Origin: Catellatospora bangladeshensis
GTDB lineage: Bacteria; Actinomycetota; Actinomycetes; Mycobacteriales; Micromonosporaceae
Assembly: GCF_016862575.1 (NCBI RefSeq)
Contig: NZ_BONF01000015.1
Span: 1-64,000 of the forward strand
Direction of reading: 5' to 3'
DNA: 64,000 bases
Position 1 is the stretch's first letter, and every line of letters begins with the position of its first letter. The notes beneath the pieces were generated by a model, which worked only from the letters and a program-made list of their open reading frames with translations, was not told the DNA's origin and searched no databases. Position numbers and translations under genes: made by a program. Positions 1 to 8,611 of the stretch are shown here, one piece after another.

Positions 1-747
1 AGTCGACGCCGAGCACGTCAGCCGCCCCGTCACCGCTGAAGTCCGCCGCCATGACGTGCCGGAACGTGCCCCAGCCGTGGCCGATCTGCGCCGCAGCGCT
101 CAGCGCCAGCCCGTTGTTCGCGTAGTACAGCAGGTTCCCGGCGGAGTTCACGCCGAGCACGTCCGCGTAGCCGTCGCCGCTGAAGTCCGAGACGTGGTCG
201 CGCCGGGGCCGCCCGCAGTTGGCGCTGGTGATGTTGCGCGCGCCCGCGCCCTCCCAGTTCATGCCGGACGGGACGCCGTTGAAGTAGGCCTCGGTCGTGC
301 CGCCGTCGCGCCATACCTCGTAGTGCAGGTGCGGGCCGGTGGAGTTGCCGGTGCTGCCCACCCGGCCGATCTGCTGGCCCTGGGCCACGCCCTGGCCGCG
401 GCCGACCGACGGCGCCTCGATCATGTGGTAGTAGTTGGTGCGCCAGCCGCCGCCGTGGTCGATGATCGCGTAGTTGCCGCTGCGGCTGCCGTATCCGGTC
501 TCGGCGACGACACCGCCCGCCGCGGCCACGATCGCGCGGCCGCTGCTGCCACCGCCCGTGTAGGTCATGTCGATGCTGTAGGCACCGTGGCCGCTGTAGG
601 TGGCCATCCGCCACGTCTCCCCGCACGGGAACGGGAGCTGGAAGAACGGCATCGGCCCGGCCGCGCGGGCCGGGCCCGCGCCGACCGCGAGCAGCGCCAG
701 CAGCATGGCTGACGCGCTCGCGACGGCGCGCAGGATTCTGGTCGACA
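1..747 (-). CDS. Secreted M23 metallopeptidase with FG-GAP repeats (3' end beyond window)
   Basis: Probable extracellular peptidoglycan endopeptidase. From a TTG start at 747 the protein opens with a signal peptide (STRILRAV, then a hydrophobic stretch ending ARAAG). An M23 (lysostaphin-type) domain follows: an SIDM segment supplies the metal-binding Asp, NYYHM lies in the middle, and TGPHLHYEVW carries the HxH zinc motif. After it come DFSGDGYADVLGVN and DFSGDGAADVLGVD, Asp/Gly-rich FG-GAP/VCBS repeats that run off the window edge, so the C-terminus is missing. The first M23 zinc His is not in the textbook HxxxD spacing; a His lies six residues before the Asp. The ATG at 708 would cut the basic part of the signal peptide, so TTG is preferred. 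The domain call is firm; the substrate is inferred. Confidence 0.85.
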
Positions 748-790
748 AGGGTGGTGTCCCATCTGGAGTGTGGCCCGGGGTGGGCCGCAG

Positions 791-830
791 CATAGATGGG
801 TGCATATATAGGGCGCGTACATTCCGCGTA
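791..830 (-). promoter_or_regulatory. AT-rich candidate promoter of the M23 peptidase gene
   Basis: In a GC-rich background this 40-bp patch upstream of the minus-strand peptidase contains TATATA (near 805-810) and TAGATG. It is a plausible -10 region; no convincing -35 was found. The rest of the 256-bp gap between the peptidase and the DinB gene shows nothing else I recognise. Confidence 0.3.
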
Positions 831-1003
831 CCGCCGGACTGCGATCCGCTACTGCTTGACGCACTGCGGAGCGAAGCAGCCCGCTGCCCGTGCGCACGTC
901 ACAGCCTCTGAGGGTGTCCTAGGACCCTGGACCGCTGCCGGATGGCCCCTGCCCTGGCCGGCCGTAGGGCAGCCGTCGAAGTGACGCGAGACGGCGGCGG
1001 GGC

Positions 1004-1582
1004 TCAGCCGGCGGCGTCGCGGGCGGCCTGCTCGATGCGGTCGCGCAGGGCGGACCAGTCCGGGTCGGCCCCCGGGATGTTCGTCGCGTCCGCCCGCATC
1101 CCGACGGCGCCGTCGATCAGCTCGCGTACGAGGTCTGCGTGCCCGGCATGCCGGTGCGTCTCGGCGATCATGTGCACCAGGATCCGGTGCAGCGTGACGG
1201 TGTTGGTTTCGGGGTTCCACCACGGCACCCGGCCGGGCGAGTCCAGCTCCAGCGCTTCGATGGTGGCGTCGGAGTGTGCCCACACCCGGCGGTAGAGGCC
1301 GACGATGTCCTCGCGGGACTGCTCGGCGGTCGCCCACATGTCGGCGTTGTCCTCGGCGTCGGCCGCGAACCACGGCAGCGGTTCGGGGAACGGCCTGCCG
1401 AACGTGTCGCCGAAGTATCCCGCTTCGACGCTGGCCACGTGCTTGATCACGCCCAGCAGGTTGGTGCCGGTCGGCACCAGCGGGCGGCGCACGTCGTATT
1501 CGGACAGGCCGTCGAGCTTCCACAGCAGTGCGTCGCGGCCGTGCTGCAGGTAGCGGTGGAGGTCGGCTTTCGGAGAGGTCAC
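1004..1582 (-). CDS. DinB/DUF664-family protein
   Basis: A 192-residue cytoplasmic protein of the DinB/YfiT-like four-helix-bundle superfamily, whose members are often metal-binding thiol-dependent transferases. Support comes from the early HRYLQHGRDALLWKLDGLSEYDVRRP segment (shown here in part: RDALLWKLDGL), the GVIKHVASVEAGYF segment with a helix-2 His, and HMIAETHRHAGHADLVRE near residue 140, which carries the family's His triad region. The GTG at 1582 is chosen because AGGA lies seven bases upstream; a longer reading frame exists but its first 41 codons are poorly biased. It diverges from the GH18 gene with a 115-bp spacer. The substrate cannot be read from sequence. Confidence 0.82.
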   Translation of the reverse strand: MTSPKADLHRYLQHGRDALLWKLDGLSEYDVRRPLVPTGTNLLGVIKHVASVEAGYFGDTFGRPFPEPLPWFAADAEDNADMWATAEQSREDIVGLYRRVWAHSDATIEALELDSPGRVPWWNPETNTVTLHRILVHMIAETHRHAGHADLVRELIDGAVGMRADATNIPGADPDWSALRDRIEQAARDAAG

Positions 1583-1697
1583 CCCGCCATCCTGCCACTT
1601 CGATGATCGTCTGCGTCCCCGCGCCCTGCGGCGGGCGGACTTGCCATCAGGGTGAAGCCGGGCCGCCGGTCTCGGCCGTCCCTGATAGCGTGCGTAG

Positions 1698-2780
1698 ATG
1701 ATCAACGGGCAGACGGTTCTGGGCGCCTACTTCCAAGGCACGGACGACGACACCCGGCCGCTCGACGGCCTGCCGCCGGGCCTGCTGACCCACGTCTTCT
1801 ACGCGTTCGCCACCCTCAGGGACGGGCGCCTGAGCCTGCCGCCGCAGGCGCCCACGCACCTCGCGGCCCTCGCCGCGCGCAAGCAGGCCGACCCCGGCCT
1901 GCGAATCGTGCTGTCGATCGGCGGCTGGGGCGCCGGCGGGTTCTCCGACGCGGCACTCACCCCGCACTCGCGGGCCGACTTCGCCGAGCAGGCCCTGGAG
2001 CTGGCCGACGGCTTCGACGGCCTGGACCTCGACTGGGAGTTCCCGGTGGCGGGCGGTCCCGCCGAGCTGACCCACCGGCCCGAGGACCGGCGCAACGCCA
2101 CCCTGCTGGCCGAGCAGCTGCGTGCGGGCCTCGGGCCGTCCCGGCTGCTGGTCGCCGCGCTGCCGGCCGGGCGGCTGCAGTCGGCCGGCCCGTACGACCC
2201 GGCGGACAGTTACGAGCTGGCCGCGTTCGCCGACGTGCTGGACTTCGTCAACCTGATGACCTATGACTTCGGCACGGGCTTCTCCCCGATCGCCACGTTC
2301 AACGCGCCGCTGGTGGAGGTGGCGGAGGATCCGCTCGACGCCGGCCTGCGCCGGTGGAACAACGTCACCGGGGCCGTCGACTACTACGAGCACCACGGCG
2401 TGCCACGGGACAAACTCGTGCTCGGCGTGCCCTTCTACGGCCGCGGCTTTCGCGTCGCCGCACCCGGGGAACAGGCCGGGCTGTTCCAGCCGCAGGTGGA
2501 GACCTTCTGGGCCGGAGACTGGCGCGACATCGAGCGCGACCTGCTGCCCGACCCGGCCTGGCAGCGCCACCGCCACCCGGTGGCCCGCTCACCGTGGCTC
2601 TACCACGCCGGCGACCGGAGATTCGTGAGCTACGAGGACGCCCCGTCCATCGAGGAGCGGGCCGCGTTCGCGGCCGAGCGCGGGCTGCGGGGCGCGTTCA
2701 CCTGGCATCTCGGCGGGGACGACGACGAGCGTACGCTGCTGGCCGCGATGGCCCGCCCCTTCCGGCCCGGCCCGAAGTGA
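1698..2780 (+). CDS. GH18 family glycosidase (chitinase-like), no signal peptide
   Basis: A 360-residue GH18 TIM-barrel protein, probably cleaving beta-1,4-linked N-acetylglucosamine polymers or oligomers. The strand-3 motif SIGGWGAGGF (73-82) and the catalytic DGLDLDWEF (107-115, acid/base Glu114, full DxxDxDxE) are intact, and LMTYDFG (186-192) supplies the Tyr that stabilises the oxazolinium intermediate; the barrel closes with GAFTWHLGGD. There is no signal peptide, unlike the other glycosidases in this window, so an intracellular oligosaccharide role or non-classical export is possible. No clear Shine-Dalgarno precedes the ATG; GATAGC upstream could be a -10 for a leaderless transcript. 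It converges on the GH2 gene, with a shared hairpin terminator. Confidence 0.88.
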   Translation: MINGQTVLGAYFQGTDDDTRPLDGLPPGLLTHVFYAFATLRDGRLSLPPQAPTHLAALAARKQADPGLRIVLSIGGWGAGGFSDAALTPHSRADFAEQALELADGFDGLDLDWEFPVAGGPAELTHRPEDRRNATLLAEQLRAGLGPSRLLVAALPAGRLQSAGPYDPADSYELAAFADVLDFVNLMTYDFGTGFSPIATFNAPLVEVAEDPLDAGLRRWNNVTGAVDYYEHHGVPRDKLVLGVPFYGRGFRVAAPGEQAGLFQPQVETFWAGDWRDIERDLLPDPAWQRHRHPVARSPWLYHAGDRRFVSYEDAPSIEERAAFAAERGLRGAFTWHLGGDDDERTLLAAMARPFRPGPK

Positions 2781-2786
2781 GGTCAG

Positions 2787-2822
2787 GCGCGGGCGGCGGG
2801 GATCACCCACCGCCGCCCGCGC
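2787..2822. terminator. Bidirectional terminator between GH18 and GH2 genes
   Basis: A perfect 13-bp GC stem (2787-2799 with 2810-2822) closes a 10-base loop, seven bases after the GH18 stop and seven before the convergent GH2 stop. No T-run follows, as is common in actinomycetes. Confidence 0.8.
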
Positions 2823-2828
2823 CGCGGG

Positions 2829-5651
2829 TCACGGCGCCCAGGGCGCCGCGACGGCCCAGCTGCTGTCCGCAGTCAGCGTCTGGGGCCGGTTGAAGCCCCC
2901 GTCACCACCGCCGGAGGCGATGTACACCTGTGACTCGAAGTGCCGCAGGTACGAGCCCGGGAAGTTCAGCGACTCGAAGGTGACCCCGGTGCCGCCGACG
3001 CCGGGCCGGGCGCAGAACGTGGCGTCCTGGCGCATCAGCGCCGTGCCGTCGTCGGGCGAGTTGCGCACCCGGCCGGCGGCATGGCGCAGGAACTGCCCCG
3101 GGAAGTTCACCGACTCGAACGAGTAGCACGACGAGTCGGCCAGCCCCCGGCGGATCGTGTACGTCGCGTCCGCCTTCAGCAGCGCGCTGCTGCCGGAGTT
3201 CACGATCTCGGTGTAGGCCAGGCTGTCGGCGTGGCGCAGGTACCGGTCGGTGTGCCCCCAGGTGGTCACCCGCAGTGACTGCCGGACGTTGGTCGCCAGC
3301 AGCACCGAGCTGCGCCACAGCGCCGGAGCGTTCAGGTCCCAGGTGCTGTCGGCGGCGAACCCGGCGGCGCCGTCCCACGCGTTCGGGCCGCCGCTGCGGG
3401 CCAGGTACACGTTGTCGGCGTAGTGGCGCAGGTAGTGTCCCGGCAGGTTCAGCGACTCGAACGACATGCCGCCCGCGGCCAGGCCGGTCCGGCTGCACCA
3501 CGTCGCGTCGGCGGTGAACGTGCCGCCCGTGTCGCCGTCGAGGCGGACCCGGAACGCGGCGTGGCGCAGGTACCGCCCCGGGAAGTTGACCGACTCGAAC
3601 GAGTAGCAGCGCGGGTCGGCCAGGCCGGGCACGGTGCGGAAGGACGCGTCCTGCCGCGCGCCGTCGGCGCTCGCCGCAGTCAGCACGTCGGTGCGGGCCA
3701 GGGAGTCGGCGTGGCGCAGGTAGCGGTCGGTGAAGCCGGGGGTGGTCACCCGAAGCGACCTGACGTGGCCGAGGGTCAGCACCACGGGCGCGTTCAGGTT
3801 GCGCGAGGCCGCGATCAGCCCGGCGTGGGCCGCGCGGACCAGGTTCGTGTCGACCTTCTGCACCTGCCGGTCGTAGGTGAACAGCCCGTTGTACTCGCCC
3901 TCGACGTCGGTGATCTCCGTGTAGATGTACGCCGACACGCCCTTGACGGTCATCAGCTGCCGCACGTCGCGAACCATGCCGGTGTAGCGGTCGTTGAGCT
4001 GGGCCGCGCTGCCCATCTGCTCGTAGGCGAAGAACTGCCCGTTGGGGCTGTACTCGTGGCCCGGGGTGCGCAGGCCCAGACCGCCGAACTCGCCGAGCAC
4101 CGACACCCTGGTCGCCGACGGGCGCGGCGCGTCCGGTCCGGTGTAGACGTGCCAGTCCATGATGTCGCCGGTGCCCGGGTCGCCCTTGGACACGCAGCAG
4201 TTGTAGCCGCTGTGCGCGTTCATCAGCCGCGTCGGGTCGTAGCTCTTGAGCTGGCTGGTGATCCGCTGCGTGTCGGCCAGGCTCCACTCGCCCCAGCCCT
4301 CGTTGAACGGCACGTACGTGATCACCGCCGGGGAGAACCGGTGCTCGTCGATGATCTCGCGGGCCTCGGTCTCGAACTGGGCGATCTGCGCCGGGGTGCG
4401 GCCGGCGTCGAACGCCGGGGTCGACGGCACGTCCTGCCAGACCAGCAGGCCCAGGCGGTCGGCGTGGTAGTACCAGCGGGCGGGTTCGACCTTGATGTGC
4501 TTGCGCACCATGTTGAACCCGAGGTCCTTGTGCTTCTGCAGGTCGAAGGCCAGTGCCGCGTCGGTCGGCGCGGTGTACAGGCCGTCGGGCCAGAAGCCCT
4601 GGTCCAGCGTGCCGATCTGGAACACGAACTCGCCGTTGAGGGTCGGGCGCAGCACCCCGTTGACGAGCTTCGTGCCGACCTCGCGCATGCCGAAGTAGTT
4701 GACGACCTGGTCGACGACGGCGCCGGAGCCGTTGCGCAGCGAGACCCGCAGGTTGTACAGGTACGGGTCGTCGGGCGACCAGCGCCGCGCGCTGGGCACC
4801 GGCACGGTGAACTCGGTGAAGCCGCCGGTCGCGCTGCCCACCACGGTCGTACCGGCCATGGCCTCGGCCAGCACGGTGTGCCCGCTGACGTCGCCCCGGG
4901 TGAAGACCCGCACCCGGGCGGTGTTGTTCGCCAGGTTCGCGTAGACGTCCACCGAGTAGATCGACGACACCGGCGTGGGCTCCAGCCACACGGTCTGCCA
5001 GATGCCCGAGGTCGGCGTGTAGAAGATGCCGCTGGGGCTGTTGACCTGCTTGCCCACCGGCTGCTTCTCGCCGCGCCCGTCGGTCGGGTCGTAGACCCGC
5101 ACCACGATCTCGTTCGTGCCGCCGTTGAGCTGCGGGGTGATGTCGGCCTCGAACCGGTCGTAGCCGCCGCGGTGGCTGGTCACCTGCACCCCGTTGACCC
5201 ATACCGTGGCCTCGTAGTCGACGGCGCCGAAGTGCAGCTGCACGCGGCGGCCGGACCACGACGCCGGGACGGTGAAGGTGCGCCGGTAGAACATCAGGTC
5301 GCGGTTGTCGTTGCGCATGATGCCCGACAGCGCCGACTCCACCGGGTACGGCACCAGGATGCGCTCGGGCAGCGTCTGGCCGAGCGGCGGCGCGGCGTTG
5401 CGGTTGACGTTGCCGGCCCCGTCGGTGGCGGGGTTGAGGAACTGCCACTCGCCGTTCAGTGACTGCCAGTCCGGCCGGGTCATCTGCGGGCGCGGATACT
5501 CCGGCAGGGGGTTGGTCGTGGACACCTGGCTGGTCCACGGTGTCGTCAGCGGTGGCGTCTTGGGCGTGACTGCTGCGGCCGGAGCGGCGCTGAAGACCAG
5601 CACTCCGGCCAGAGTCAGCACGGCCGCCGCGGAAGCGGTGAGGCGGCGCAT
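2829..5651 (-). CDS. Secreted GH2 glycosidase with two AbfB-like beta-trefoil domains
   Basis: A 940-residue extracellular glycoside hydrolase. Signal peptide at 1-27 (MRRLTASAAAVLTLAGVL, ending PAAA). GH2 sugar-binding and immunoglobulin-like domains span about 40-330; the TIM barrel follows, with VPFNEGWGEWS holding the acid/base Glu451 after the diagnostic Asn450, and LGEFGGLGL holding the probable nucleophile Glu521. From about residue 630 to the end lie two AbfB-type (CBM42-like) beta-trefoils, seen as repeated blocks such as SFESVNFPG and YLRHA; these usually bind arabinose side chains of arabinoxylan or arabinan. The start at 5651 has AAGGAG four bases upstream and begins the signal peptide cleanly; a longer frame would add 24 residues. 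Regulation is probably through the palindrome at 5799-5818. Exact substrate (galactoside, mannoside, glucuronide) is not decidable. Confidence 0.88.
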   Translation of the reverse strand: MRRLTASAAAVLTLAGVLVFSAAPAAAVTPKTPPLTTPWTSQVSTTNPLPEYPRPQMTRPDWQSLNGEWQFLNPATDGAGNVNRNAAPPLGQTLPERILVPYPVESALSGIMRNDNRDLMFYRRTFTVPASWSGRRVQLHFGAVDYEATVWVNGVQVTSHRGGYDRFEADITPQLNGGTNEIVVRVYDPTDGRGEKQPVGKQVNSPSGIFYTPTSGIWQTVWLEPTPVSSIYSVDVYANLANNTARVRVFTRGDVSGHTVLAEAMAGTTVVGSATGGFTEFTVPVPSARRWSPDDPYLYNLRVSLRNGSGAVVDQVVNYFGMREVGTKLVNGVLRPTLNGEFVFQIGTLDQGFWPDGLYTAPTDAALAFDLQKHKDLGFNMVRKHIKVEPARWYYHADRLGLLVWQDVPSTPAFDAGRTPAQIAQFETEAREIIDEHRFSPAVITYVPFNEGWGEWSLADTQRITSQLKSYDPTRLMNAHSGYNCCVSKGDPGTGDIMDWHVYTGPDAPRPSATRVSVLGEFGGLGLRTPGHEYSPNGQFFAYEQMGSAAQLNDRYTGMVRDVRQLMTVKGVSAYIYTEITDVEGEYNGLFTYDRQVQKVDTNLVRAAHAGLIAASRNLNAPVVLTLGHVRSLRVTTPGFTDRYLRHADSLARTDVLTAASADGARQDASFRTVPGLADPRCYSFESVNFPGRYLRHAAFRVRLDGDTGGTFTADATWCSRTGLAAGGMSFESLNLPGHYLRHYADNVYLARSGGPNAWDGAAGFAADSTWDLNAPALWRSSVLLATNVRQSLRVTTWGHTDRYLRHADSLAYTEIVNSGSSALLKADATYTIRRGLADSSCYSFESVNFPGQFLRHAAGRVRNSPDDGTALMRQDATFCARPGVGGTGVTFESLNFPGSYLRHFESQVYIASGGGDGGFNRPQTLTADSSWAVAAPWAP

Positions 5652-5798
5652 GGTGCTCCTTGGGATCGGGAAGGGACGATCGGGGGACGGGCGGCGCCGG
5701 GCACGACGCGGTGAGGCGAGCACGGCGGTGCCGCCCGCGGGCTGCGGGCAGCGCGCAGCGTTCCGCCGGAAAAGAGACGGATGTCGACTATGAGCCGC

Positions 5799-5818
5799 GC
5801 TCTATAACGTTATAGAGC
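5799..5818. promoter_or_regulatory. Perfect 20-bp palindromic operator, LacI-type
   Basis: The half site GCTCTATAAC is followed directly by its exact inverse. A central C-G step in a symmetric site of this size is typical of LacI-family operators of sugar-utilisation genes. It covers the -10 of the GH2 promoter, so bound protein would block transcription. No LacI-family gene lies within the window. Confidence 0.75.
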
Positions 5819-5838
5819 CCGATGCCCGGCAGCGTCAA
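5809..5838 (-). promoter_or_regulatory. Promoter of the GH2 glycosidase gene
   Basis: Read on the minus strand: -35 TTGACG (5838-5833), 18-bp spacer, -10 TATAAC (5814-5809), each matching consensus at five of six positions. A second TTGAC element lies 13 bp further upstream within a direct repeat (5834-5843 and 5847-5856). The 5' leader to the ATG at 5651 would be about 150 bases. Confidence 0.6.
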
Positions 5839-5884
5839 TGCTTTGGGTCAATGCTTCGATCCCGTCGGCACCCCGGGGACGGCG

Positions 5885-5919
5885 AGGCCGGCGCAGAGCC
5901 ACCCGCTCTGCGCCGGCCT
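5885..5919 (-). terminator. Terminator of the padR-signal peptidase operon
   Basis: A perfect 14-bp stem (AGGCCGGCGCAGAG with its inverse) and a 7-base loop lie 20 bases past the signal peptidase stop codon. Confidence 0.8.
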
Positions 5920-5939
5920 AGATGCTGCCTCGGCTGTGC

Positions 5940-6635
5940 TCAGCCCGCCGGCCGGACCGGCCACATGCGAGTCAGGACGCGCCCGGTCACGCCGGCGGCC
6001 GCGAGCGTGCCGAGCTGCCGGGAGTCACGTGAGGCCTCCCGATGGTCGCCGAGCACGTAGATCTCCCCCGCCGGGACGGTCACGGCCGAGCACTCCGTGA
6101 CGGTCCCGTCCGCCAGGTAGCCCTCGTCGACCCTGGCCGCGTTGCGGTAGACGGCGCCGTCCCGGCACTCGATCACGTCACCGGGCAGCCCGATGACCCG
6201 CTTGATCCACGTTTCGCTGCCGGTCCCCCAGGTGGCGTCCTGGATCACCACGATGTCGCCGTGGTCGAGACCGCTCCAGCGGAAGCTCAGCTTGTCGATG
6301 AGAACGCGGTCCTCGATCTGCAGGGTGGGCTCCATCGAGCCCGACGGGATGTAGGCGACGCCCGCCGCATAGGCGTTGACCGGCACACCGATGGCCACGG
6401 CGGCGACCACGGCCACGACAGTACGTCGCCGGACACGGACCCGCCGGGGGACCCGCGCCGCCCGCCATGTCGCCCGCAGGCCGCTCAGGGTCCACCGCAC
6501 CGCCTCCCAGGAGCCCGAGGTCTGCTCGAACTCGCCGATGAGCGCCTCGCCCCATTCACTGCCGCGTGCGCCGCGCCCGCGCACGCCGAGGACGAGCGTG
6601 CGCCGGGCGGCGCGCCGCAGCCATGGCTCGGTCAT
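5940..6635 (-). CDS. Type I signal peptidase (S26) with PadR-partner-type N-terminal region
   Basis: Membrane peptidase removing signal peptides at the outer face. All S26 boxes are present: PSGSMEPTL (catalytic Ser100), WIKRVIGLPGD (general-base Lys145) and GDHREASRDSRQ. One membrane segment (about 72-92) precedes the catalytic domain. The first 60 residues, containing GEALIGEFEQ and WTLSGLRATW, look like the cytoplasmic segment found at the start of small membrane proteins co-encoded with PadR regulators rather than a normal signal-peptidase leader. The start codon overlaps the padR stop (ATGA), so the two are translationally coupled. It may be a dedicated peptidase made only when PadR is relieved. 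Peptidase call is firm; the N-terminal comparison is from memory. Confidence 0.9.
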   Translation of the reverse strand: MTEPWLRRAARRTLVLGVRGRGARGSEWGEALIGEFEQTSGSWEAVRWTLSGLRATWRAARVPRRVRVRRRTVVAVVAAVAIGVPVNAYAAGVAYIPSGSMEPTLQIEDRVLIDKLSFRWSGLDHGDIVVIQDATWGTGSETWIKRVIGLPGDVIECRDGAVYRNAARVDEGYLADGTVTECSAVTVPAGEIYVLGDHREASRDSRQLGTLAAAGVTGRVLTRMWPVRPAG

Positions 6636-6955
6636 GATGCCGTCCTCGGTGTCGCGGTGATGGGGTTGGCGGCGGCACGCGGCTTCGCCGCCGCCAGCCG
6701 GGCGCGGGCGAGTTCGAGCCCGTCGCCGGTGAGCCGGTAGAGGTGGCGCGGCGGGCGGCCGGGCTGCTCGGAGGGTTCCCAGCGGGTTTCCAGCAGGTCG
6801 CGCTCGACCAGGCGGGCCAGAATCGGGTAGAGGGTGCCGGGCGCGAGGCCCGTCTGCTTGCTGAGGCCGTAGCCGTAGTGCCAGGCCGATGGATCGTCCA
6901 CCAGGGAGCCGAAGACCTTCAGGGTCTGCGGTGAGCTGTCAGGTATTCGCGGCAT
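6632..6955 (-). CDS. PadR-family transcriptional regulator
   Basis: A 107-residue winged-helix regulator; PadR proteins are usually repressors of their own operon. The PadR core reads HYGYGLSKQTGLAPGTLYPILARL, here cited in its parts GYGLSKQTGL and GTLYPILARL, followed by a wing with GRPPRHLYRLT. The ATG at 6955 is used; a TTG six bases upstream is also in frame. There is no Shine-Dalgarno, but TATATA ends about ten bases before the ATG, which suggests a leaderless message. The four-base overlap with the downstream signal peptidase makes that gene its likely target. Confidence 0.9.
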   Translation of the reverse strand: MPRIPDSSPQTLKVFGSLVDDPSAWHYGYGLSKQTGLAPGTLYPILARLVERDLLETRWEPSEQPGRPPRHLYRLTGDGLELARARLAAAKPRAAANPITATPRTAS

Positions 6956-6980
6956 GTCCAAAGTCTATATATGAAGAGTT
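6956..6980 (-). promoter_or_regulatory. padR promoter/operator candidate
   Basis: TATATA (6966-6971) sits at -10 distance from the padR ATG and belongs to an alternating AT tract of the kind PadR proteins bind. Direct evidence is limited to this AT patch. Confidence 0.4.
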
Positions 6981-7049
6981 TGGGCGACAAGGGTCCGCCG
7001 CGAGCACGAGAACCACGGCCACCGTCCACTGCCGACCTGCCGAAGGTGC

Positions 7050-7641
7050 TCAGGCGACGTCGGGCCGGGTCGTCAACGGCGACCGCAGGTGCAACTCCAG
7101 GCTGGGGCCGGTCAAGGGCACCGTGCTCCACGTCGCTGTCGCCGTCGCGTAGGTGGTCGCGTTGTCGTAGGTGTGCCGGGTCCCCTCGGGCTCGGCGAAC
7201 GGGACGCTCAGGAAGCCCTTCACCAGGTCGTCCGGGTGCAGCCGCCAGGCTTCGGCGAGGCTGTCCGTGCCGTGCCCGGCGGTCATGGACAGCAGATGGT
7301 GCACGGTGATGCGGCGTCCCTGCGCGGAGATGCCGGCGGGAACGCGGTCGGGCAGCACCTCGACCACGCGGTCGTCCAGTGACAGCAGCCCTTCGGTGAT
7401 CGCGAGGCCCACCGCGACCGAGGTGAACGACTTGGTCAGCGAGTAGAGCAGGTGCGGGCGCCCGGCCGAGTACGGCGCCCACCAGCCTTCGGCCACGATG
7501 TGCCCATGGCGTACGACCATGATGGAGTGCAGTTCGACGGATCGCGCTTCCAGCCGGTCCAGCAACACCGCGACGGAACGGGACGAAGACTCCCGAAGCC
7601 GCCGGTGTCGACCGCGGCAGCAGGGCCGGCTGAGCATGCAT
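7050..7641 (-). pseudogene. Beta-lactamase-like serine hydrolase pseudogene (frameshift and internal deletion)
   Basis: Remnant of a class C-type serine hydrolase (penicillin-binding-protein fold). The family's opening, LLPRSTPAASGV, is read from the ATG at 7641 in one frame; its continuation, SSRSVAVLLDRLEARSVELHS, lies in another frame. The switch falls at 7584-7590, where one extra T (minus strand) would explain it. The catalytic SLTK motif (Ser-x-x-Lys) and YDNATTY (Tyr-x-Asn) survive. Right after the Tyr-x-Asn, about 200 residues expected of the family are missing and the reading jumps to WSTVPLTGPSLELHLRSPL, which resembles the far C-terminus of such enzymes. Two independent lesions make function unlikely. 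The deletion is inferred from family length, not from a repeat at the junction. Confidence 0.75.
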
Positions 7642-7761
7642 CCGGGCACCCTGACAAGGCGGATCGCCCGGTTCTCCCGGATTCTCGCGCGGGAAGGGGC
7701 CGAAGGACGGCGGCCGTCCGCCCTTCGGCCCCGATATCCGTGGAGCACCGAGCCAGGCGCC

Positions 7762-8442
7762 CTAGGGGGTCGGCGGCGGCGGGCCGGTCAGCACCGTGAA
7801 AGGCCCGTTGTCAGCGATCGGGTACTCGGATTCGCCCGCCTCCAGGCAGTCGGCGCTGAGCCCCGGGGCGGGCCCGCGGCCGGTGCACACCCTCTCCTTC
7901 ATGGTCACGAACAGGGTGCTGGTGTGAGTGCCCGGGCGAAGCGGACGGAGGACCGGCGACACGGGCACGACGTACGGCAGCCCGCGGGTCGCCGGCGGCT
8001 GCACGTCGTTCGGGATCGTCCCGGAGCGCAGGATCTCCGGGCCCACCGTGATGGACCGCTCGTGGGCGGTCCCGGCGTCGATCACGTAGCGGGCGCTCTT
8101 GAAGCCGGCGATGAACGCCGCCTGTTCGGTCTGCGTCGCCGTGATCCAGGGCGGGACGGCCCGGACCCACTTCTCCCCCGCCAGCGCCGTGCGGCAGCCG
8201 GGCCCGCCGGGCGGGTCGGGGATGTCGTCGGTCGCGGGCGCGGGCGGGCCGATGATCCGTTCCCGCACGTCGTAGCGCTGGTTCAGATCCCTCCATTGCT
8301 CGCTGCCGCCGAGGAAGATGGGGCTGATGCACTCGCGGTGGCGCGGTGGCCCCGCCTGGGCGACGCCGTTCATGAGACCCAAACTCAGCCCCAGCGCCGC
8401 CAGGATCGCGGCCGCTTTCGCGGACCGCAGGACAGTGGTCAT
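7762..8442 (-). CDS. Secreted protein of unknown function
   Basis: A 226-residue exported protein with a clean signal peptide (MTTVLRSAKAAAILAALG, cleavage near AQAG). The mature part starts PPRHRECISPIFLGG and has few cysteines and no domain I recognise. The ATG at 8442 is chosen because it starts the signal peptide; upstream in-frame codons would add 60 residues without coding character. It stands alone, divergent from the GNAT gene. About 320 bp separate it from the serine hydrolase remnant's intact opening downstream. Confidence 0.7.
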   Translation of the reverse strand: MTTVLRSAKAAAILAALGLSLGLMNGVAQAGPPRHRECISPIFLGGSEQWRDLNQRYDVRERIIGPPAPATDDIPDPPGGPGCRTALAGEKWVRAVPPWITATQTEQAAFIAGFKSARYVIDAGTAHERSITVGPEILRSGTIPNDVQPPATRGLPYVVPVSPVLRPLRPGTHTSTLFVTMKERVCTGRGPAPGLSADCLEAGESEYPIADNGPFTVLTGPPPPTP

Positions 8443-8611
8443 GTTGAACCCCCGTAGCTCGTACGCTGACCTCGTACGTGGTTGGGCCAGTCCCCCTGGC
8501 CCGGTGCGAAGCGTATGAAAAGTTCCCGAGGCACTGGACGCCCGACACGCCGAATTTGTTCGGGTTTCGACCATTTGACGGCTTCCAGGACGTGCTGCGA
8601 GGAGGTGGCGT

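Noticed and set aside
2902-5538. 878-codon alternative minus-strand frame over the GH2 gene
   Set aside because: Gly/Arg/Pro-rich shadow with no domain; the GH2 frame has signal peptide, catalytic motifs and repeats.
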